9,180 nt of DNA from Hyphomicrobiales bacterium (GTDB lineage Bacteria; Pseudomonadota; Alphaproteobacteria; Rhizobiales; Xanthobacteraceae). Where the stretch lies: positions 1-9,180 of the forward strand of contig JAKFYO010000219.1 of NCBI GenBank assembly GCA_021730825.1, in the 5' to 3' direction. Below the pieces are notes generated by a model. That model saw nothing but the letters and a program-made list of their open reading frames with translations. It was not told the DNA's origin and made no database searches. Made by a program: the position numbers and the translations under genes. How positions within the stretch are numbered: position 1 is the stretch's first letter; each line of letters starts with the position of its first letter. Below, in pieces: positions 5,429 to 9,180 of the stretch.

Positions 5429-5857
5429 ATGAAAAAACTTCTCGCTGCGGCAACGATCTTCGGCATGCTTGCCTCCATGTCTTCTGCTTTCGCTGCCGGC
5501 GCTATCGCCGTTGCCGAGCCTAATGACGTTGCAAGAGACGGCTACTCGAGCGGAATTTCCTACAATTTCAAAACCGACACCGAGGCCGAGGATCGCGCGC
5601 TTCGCGAGTGTCAGAATTCGCAGGACGCGCCGCCGGCGACCCGCCAGCTATGCAAACTCATCCGCACTTTCAAAGACCAGTGCGTAGCCGTTGCACTCGA
5701 TCCGCAGGCCGGAACTCCGGGCGCAGGATGGGCCATCGCCGATACCCTCGCGGGCGCTCGCCGGGAATCCACGCAGCGCTGCGAGGAGACCGCCGGTCGC
5801 GATCGCCAGGGCGAATGCCGCGTCACCGCCGAGGGCTGCGACGGCCGGGCAAAATAA
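5429..5857 (+). CDS. DUF4189-family secreted cysteine-rich protein, copy 2
   Basis: This 142-residue exported paralogue of the preceding protein has a signal peptide at 1-22 (cleavage after AFA), then AGAIAVAEP. It contains CVAVALD at 85-91, the GAGWAIAD strand, and the GCDG ending. Its six cysteines (61, 75, 85, 118, 130, 137) align with those of copy 1, with two extra residues near the end. Between the conserved blocks the sequences differ widely, so the duplication is old. The ATG at 5429 is preferred to a GTG at 5423; both lie after a weak GGTAAG. The stop is followed only 6 nt later by the start of the membrane protein gene, implying translational coupling. Confidence 0.85.
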   Translation: MKKLLAAATIFGMLASMSSAFAAGAIAVAEPNDVARDGYSSGISYNFKTDTEAEDRALRECQNSQDAPPATRQLCKLIRTFKDQCVAVALDPQAGTPGAGWAIADTLAGARRESTQRCEETAGRDRQGECRVTAEGCDGRAK

Positions 5858-5863
5858 CCCGCC

Positions 5864-6193
5864 GTGACCGATCCCTCGCCCGAACAGTTGCAACGGAACC
5901 GGCAGCTTCTGCTGCGCGGTTTCGTACTTCTGTCGGCACTTGTGGGAACCGTGTTCTACCTCGGTATCTGGCTTTGGTGGTGGCAGATACCGTCGAGCCG
6001 GCGCGATGGGTTTGAACTCATCGGTATTGTGCTCGGAACAATCTACTTTGTGCTGTTCGTCGTTCCGGCCTGCTATTTCGGTTTGAAGAACTACGCGCTC
6101 TGGATCGGCGCTATTTGCGGCGCCATCGCGCTCGGTATTGCCACGGATACGGTCTTCCCGTGGTTCCCGTGGCAGATTTTTGGCGGACCCTAG
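5864..6193 (+). CDS. Small 3-TM membrane protein of unknown family
   Basis: This 109-residue inner-membrane protein has three hydrophobic helices at about 19-39, 50-73 and 78-95. A charged N terminus (EQLQRNRQ) and a Trp-rich segment after TM1 (LWWWQ, 37-41) are visible. The C terminus after TM3 is aromatic (FPWFPWQIF). The start is a GTG at 5864, 6 nt after the DUF4189 copy 2 stop, with no clear Shine-Dalgarno, so translation probably depends on coupling to the upstream gene. I do not recognise the family. The operon position suggests a link to the secreted DUF4189 pair, but that is inference. Confidence 0.75.
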   Translation: MTDPSPEQLQRNRQLLLRGFVLLSALVGTVFYLGIWLWWWQIPSSRRDGFELIGIVLGTIYFVLFVVPACYFGLKNYALWIGAICGAIALGIATDTVFPWFPWQIFGGP

Positions 6194-6217
6194 GAACTTC
6201 AGGCGGCAGCTCGCGTT
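6193..6217 (+). promoter_or_regulatory. Exact EcfG-type promoter (GGAAC-N16-CGTT) for the 80-residue membrane protein gene
   Basis: GGAAC (6193-6197), a 16-nt spacer and CGTT (6214-6217) match the sigma-EcfG general-stress promoter exactly. Transcription should begin near 6225, about 29 nt before the ATG at 6254. The first G is also the last base of the preceding gene's stop codon. Confidence 0.65.
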
Positions 6218-6253
6218 AGAGGGCGATACGGCTTCTAAGGCGGGCACAAGACC

Positions 6254-6496
6254 ATGCAGGACGTTCTTTCGCTTTACCCCCGGCTTCTCATCTTCAGCGG
6301 GATCATTGTGCTCTTCCTGATCGTGATTGCGTTGATGCCTGCACCAAGCGAAGCCACCGCCGTATCGAACCCCGTACAGACCACGGCAGGCGAAAACTCC
6401 CGCAAGCTCGGGCCGAACGATTGCCGGTTGGATCAACACGCGTATGCGCCGACCTGCTCGACACAGGGGCGCACAGTTCGCGTCATCAACTTCTAA
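6254..6496 (+). CDS. Small single-TM protein, predicted general-stress gene
   Basis: This 80-residue protein has one N-terminal hydrophobic helix (about 11-29, LLIFSGIIVLFLIVIALM) and a 50-residue polar tail, probably periplasmic. The tail contains two cysteines (57 and 68) within GPNDCRLD and YAPTCSTQG, and ends TVRVINF. The Pro-Ala after the helix could be a weak signal-peptide cleavage region, so anchored and secreted forms are both possible. A rather distant AAGGCGGG precedes the ATG. The exact EcfG-type promoter about 60 nt upstream is the best clue to its role: expression in the general stress response. Its stop is 6 nt from that of the converging nlpD-like gene. I do not recognise the family. 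Confidence 0.75.
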   Translation: MQDVLSLYPRLLIFSGIIVLFLIVIALMPAPSEATAVSNPVQTTAGENSRKLGPNDCRLDQHAYAPTCSTQGRTVRVINF

Positions 6497-6497
6497 G

Positions 6498-6512
6498 CGG
6501 AATTAGATTCCG
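6498..6512. other. Small hairpin at the convergent gene junction
   Basis: CGGAAT-TAG-ATTCCG is a 6-bp perfect inverted repeat spanning the gap between the 80-residue gene and the nlpD-like gene and including the latter's stop codon. There is no T tract on either side, so termination here would be weak. Confidence 0.35.
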
Positions 6513-7789
6513 GAGAGGTGCTTTTCCGGATCGACCGGGCTCGAACCCTTGCGGATTTCGAAGTGCAATTGCGGAGAGGTTACGCCGCCGGTCTGGCCCG
6601 CACGCGCGATGATATCGCCACGCTTGACCTTCTGATCCTTCTTCACGTCGAGCGTGCTGAGATGAGCATAAGCCGTGACCCAGTTGTCCGCGTGGCGGAC
6701 GAGTACGAGATTGCCGAAGCCCTTCAGTTCGTTGCCGGCATAGGCCACGACACCGTCTTCTGAAGCGCGGATGGGCGTGCCTTCCGGCACGGAAACATTG
6801 ATGCCGTCGTTCTGCTGGCCGTTCGGCTTCTTGCCGTAGGCCGAGAGAATTCTGCCGCGAACAGGCCAATGAAAGCTCGGTCCATTATTCTGTGCGCGCG
6901 GCGCATCGTTGACCGCGGGCGGCGTGTTCGGACGAACAACGCCAACATTCTCGGGTGACGGAACATTCTCGTTCTGCACAACCTGCTGCGGTTGCGGCGT
7001 CTGCGGAACGGTCTGCACGTTCTTCTGCAACTGCTGCGGCGCCGGAGTGTTTGCAATCGGAGAGCCCGACGGAATCTTGACCTGCTGGCCGATCTTCAAC
7101 TGCGTCGACAGCGTCAGGCCGTTCGCATTCGCGATCGCCTGCGGCGTGGTTTTGTATTTGCGCGACAGCGAATAGATCGTATCGCCTGATGCGGTCGTGT
7201 GCGTATTCATCGGCGCGCTTGCGACCGGCGTGTTCTGGGTCGTCGGCGCGTTCGCGTTGCGGCGAACCGGGATCACGATGCGCTGACCCGGCTGGATCAT
7301 GCTCGCGCTCTGAAGATTATTCGCACGCAGGATAACTTCCGCCGGTACGTTGTGCTTGCGCGAAATCGAATAAACGGTTTCGCCCTGCGCGACGGTCACA
7401 GCGCGGCCGCCATCCCATGACCAGTCGTTGACGTTCACGGCCGCAGTCGTGCGCGGCGCGTTCAACTGATTGGTCTTCGCCTGCGGCGCGGGCGATGCGG
7501 GCAGCGTATTCGGACGATAGTTCGCGACGGGCGGCTGCTGCGGATTGCTCAGCGGCTGCGTCTCGACATGATTTCGTTGCTGCAACTGGTGACCCGGCAC
7601 CTGGGCCTGCATCTGGCTATTGTTCTGCTGCTGCGGGATCGACGCCGTCGTATCCTGCCGGTTGCTGAACGGATTGGAGTCAAACCGCGTCACATCGGAG
7701 CTGCAAGCGGCAGCAAAGGCGCCAATGGCGGCGACAGCGGTACAGCGGGCGAGCAAGGCTCCCCGGAAGCGCATCAAATTTGTACGCAT
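6503..7789 (-). CDS. nlpD: NlpD-type lipoprotein: two LysM domains and a degenerate LytM (M23) domain
   Basis: This protein has 428 residues from the ATG at 7789; the numbering below counts an extra in-frame GTG at 7792 as residue 1. A signal peptide ends in a lipobox AAAC with lipidation at Cys30. A long Gln/Pro/Asn-rich linker follows. LysM domains at about 132-175 and 199-241 bind peptidoglycan, and after a second linker comes a LytM/M23 domain (about 325-423). The zinc-ligand pattern HxxxD is replaced by N328 and N332, and the catalytic first His of the HxH motif is Q408. Only H377 and H410 remain. As in E. coli NlpD, it is probably not an enzyme but an activator of N-acetylmuramoyl-L-alanine amidases at division. 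It follows pcm on the same strand after a 128-nt gap, in the usual surE-pcm-nlpD order. Confidence 0.88.
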   Translation of the reverse strand: MRTNLMRFRGALLARCTAVAAIGAFAAACSSDVTRFDSNPFSNRQDTTASIPQQQNNSQMQAQVPGHQLQQRNHVETQPLSNPQQPPVANYRPNTLPASPAPQAKTNQLNAPRTTAAVNVNDWSWDGGRAVTVAQGETVYSISRKHNVPAEVILRANNLQSASMIQPGQRIVIPVRRNANAPTTQNTPVASAPMNTHTTASGDTIYSLSRKYKTTPQAIANANGLTLSTQLKIGQQVKIPSGSPIANTPAPQQLQKNVQTVPQTPQPQQVVQNENVPSPENVGVVRPNTPPAVNDAPRAQNNGPSFHWPVRGRILSAYGKKPNGQQNDGINVSVPEGTPIRASEDGVVAYAGNELKGFGNLVLVRHADNWVTAYAHLSTLDVKKDQKVKRGDIIARAGQTGGVTSPQLHFEIRKGSSPVDPEKHLSGI

Positions 7790-7917
7790 CACTACTCACT
7801 CAGAACGCAACAACACGCCTGAGGAATAGGCTCTGTCCGGTAAACGCAGACTTAAGAAAAACGGGGTTCGGACGAAATTTCGCTGCCCCCGCCAAAGGTT
7901 AAGAAGCGCGGGCCCGC

Positions 7918-8595
7918 TTACAGGGCCGCGGCCTTGCCCTCGACCAGCGGCACGAAGCGGACCGACATCAGGTCGAGATGCTCGACTTTACCGCCGCTTT
8001 TCGTGAATAGCCGCAACGCCTGGACACCGTTCTGCGGGCCTACGGGCGCAATCATGCGGCCGCCATTGCCTAGCTGATCGACGAGCGCCGACGGAACGGT
8101 TTCGGCGGCTGCCGTGACCATGATGCGGTCAAACGGCGCTTCATCGGGTGCGCCAAAACTGCCGTCGCCGATCCGGACCGCGACGTTTTTCAGGCCCAGA
8201 ACGCGAAGCCGCGCGGAGGCAAGATCCGCCAGCGTCCGGTAGCGCTCGATGGTGACGACCGATTTCGCGAGCATGCCGAGCACCGCCGCCTGGTAACCGG
8301 AGCCGGTGCCAATTTCGAGCACCTTGTGGGCCGGTTCGACGTCGAGCGCCTCGGTCATGGTCGCGACCACGTAAGGCTGGCTGATGGTCTGGCCGCAGTC
8401 GATCGGCAGCGCCTGATCGGCATAGGCCAAACCGCCGTGCTCGGCCTCGACGAAAATCTCGCGCGGGACTTGTTCCAGCGCGCGCAGAACCTTCACGTCG
8501 CGAATGCCGCGGCGGCGCATGGAGAGCAAAAACTCCATTCGCGCTTCCGCGTTTCTGCGCTCGAATTCCTCGTCGCGCCTGTTGCGGTCCGCCAT
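7918..8595 (-). CDS. pcm: Protein-L-isoaspartate O-methyltransferase
   Basis: This 225-residue SAM-dependent methyltransferase repairs isoaspartyl damage in aged proteins. The PIMT signature CGQTISQPYVVA is at about 67-78. SAM motif I, VLEIGTGSGY, is at 92-101. The acidic end of strand 2 (VVTIER) follows, then GDGSFG (143-148), and the post-motif segments FDRIMVTAA (155-163) and RMIAPVG (180-186). All expected elements are present. The ATG at 8595 is 25 nt after the surE stop, with GGGAG at long spacing. An in-frame ATG at 8538 has a better-placed GGAAG (5 nt) and would give 206 residues, near the E. coli length, so the start is uncertain. It lies between surE and the nlpD-like gene and is probably co-transcribed with surE. 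Confidence 0.95.
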   Translation of the reverse strand: MADRNRRDEEFERRNAEARMEFLLSMRRRGIRDVKVLRALEQVPREIFVEAEHGGLAYADQALPIDCGQTISQPYVVATMTEALDVEPAHKVLEIGTGSGYQAAVLGMLAKSVVTIERYRTLADLASARLRVLGLKNVAVRIGDGSFGAPDEAPFDRIMVTAAAETVPSALVDQLGNGGRMIAPVGPQNGVQALRLFTKSGGKVEHLDLMSVRFVPLVEGKAAAL

Positions 8596-8620
8596 CCGCG
8601 TAGAAAACTCCCTGGGCCGC

Positions 8621-9180
8621 CTAGTTGGTCAGTTCGCTCGCATCGAACATGGCGGCTAACTTGGTCATGAAAGGCTTGTCGGTGAGGTCGATTTTCAGCG
8701 GCGTCACCGAGATCATCTTGCGCTCGATCGCGGACAGATCGCTGCCATCGGAGAAGGTGCGCTTGATGCGCTGAAAGCCGATCCAGTAATACGGGAAACC
8801 ACGGCCATCGAGCCGCTTATCGACCATAAGCAACTCGGCGTCGCGGCGGCCTTGCGTCGTGATTGCTACACCTTTGACTTCATCCGGCGGGCAATCCGGG
8901 AAATTGATGTTGAGCAAGACGCCGACCGGCAGCGGGTCTTTCAGAAGCTTCTTCAGAAGCTCGGGCGCCAACGCCTCGACCGTGTCGTAGCCGAGCTTAT
9001 CGCGCGTCGTAGGGCCATAGGCCTGGCTCAGTGCAATCGCCTGAATGCCGAGGATGGTGCCTTCCATCGCGCCCGCGACGGTGCCGGAATAGATCACGTC
9101 TTCCGCGAGGTTCTGGCCGCGGTTGATGCCGGAAAGTACGAGGTCCGGGCGCTTGTCCTCGAGCACATGGCGCACACCCA
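8621..9180 (-). CDS. surE: 5'/3'-nucleotidase SurE, C-terminal part (start beyond right edge)
   Basis: The last 186 codons of SurE are present and the gene continues off the right edge. SurE is a survival-linked, metal-dependent nucleotidase that dephosphorylates nucleoside monophosphates. The block DLVLSGINRGQNLAEDV contains the conserved SGxNxGxN motif, whose first Asn is a metal ligand. YSGTVAGAMEG follows, which is the second family hallmark. The N-terminal NDDG metal-binding segment would be outside the window. The frame is open at the edge (GVRHVLEDK), so the GTG near 9175 is an internal codon. The stop lies 25 nt before the pcm start. The C-terminal substrate-binding region is complete. 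Confidence 0.95.
   Translation of the reverse strand, partial: GVRHVLEDKRPDLVLSGINRGQNLAEDVIYSGTVAGAMEGTILGIQAIALSQAYGPTTRDKLGYDTVEALAPELLKKLLKDPLPVGVLLNINFPDCPPDEVKGVAITTQGRRDAELLMVDKRLDGRGFPYYWIGFQRIKRTFSDGSDLSAIERKMISVTPLKIDLTDKPFMTKLAAMFDASELTN

Noticed and set aside
5648..6439. 263-codon minus-strand open frame
   Set aside because: It runs antisense to DUF4189 copy 2, the 3-TM gene and the 80-residue gene, all of which have coherent family, signal or membrane features and starts. The antisense product shows no recognisable domain.
7790..7917. CtrA-like half sites (TTAACC, CTTAAG) and palindromes GCGGGCCCGC and CGAAATTTCG upstream of the nlpD-like gene
   Set aside because: The full TTAA-N7-TTAA spacing of a CtrA box is missing, and the palindromes are short and AT- or GC-simple, so chance is a fair explanation.

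Overview
The window looks like chromosomal DNA from a GC-rich alphaproteobacterium, most likely of the Rhizobiales (Hyphomicrobiales; Bradyrhizobium, Rhodopseudomonas or Xanthobacteraceae-like). The right end carries the conserved minus-strand cluster surE - pcm - nlpD-like LysM/LytM lipoprotein. The left end carries a DUF815 P-loop ATPase. Several small alphaproteobacterial families (DUF3309, DUF4189, PsiF repeat) lie between, and two exact GGAAC-N16-CGTT promoters match the general stress sigma factor sigma-EcfG that this order uses.

Left part (1-2120): a good minus-strand sigma70-type promoter (69-96) fires leftward out of the window through a leader with a strong hairpin, ending in a Shine-Dalgarno at the edge. 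From known gene order the gene beyond may be yajC-secDF, but it is not visible. On the plus strand, the DUF815 ATPase and a zinc-independent MDR oxidoreductase form a two-gene unit. It ends at a hairpin that is a textbook terminator for the opposing psiF-like gene.

Middle part (2146-6496): an accessory-looking block of short genes on both strands. It holds a secreted protein with two PsiF repeats, a 12-TM MFS transporter, a broken 69-codon gene, a DUF3309 mini-membrane protein, a small lipoprotein, two tandem DUF4189 secreted cysteine-rich proteins coupled to a 3-TM membrane protein, and an 80-residue single-TM protein. Nearly all products are predicted to be exported or in the membrane. The broken gene and the 80-residue gene have exact EcfG-type promoters. 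The DUF3309 gene has a one-mismatch version followed by a terminator-like hairpin just before its ribosome binding site.

Right part (6503-9180): the minus-strand genes SurE (C-terminal part only), Pcm and an NlpD-type lipoprotein. The lipoprotein's LytM domain lacks most catalytic residues, so it is probably an amidase activator in cell division. It converges with the 80-residue gene, with only 6 nt between stop codons.

The most interesting observations are a 19-bp exact tandem duplication that frameshifts the small stress-promoter gene, the apparently leaderless layout of that gene, and the possible attenuator ahead of the DUF3309 gene. No new multi-gene defence or mobile system was seen; there are no transposases, integrases, tRNAs or CRISPR repeats.
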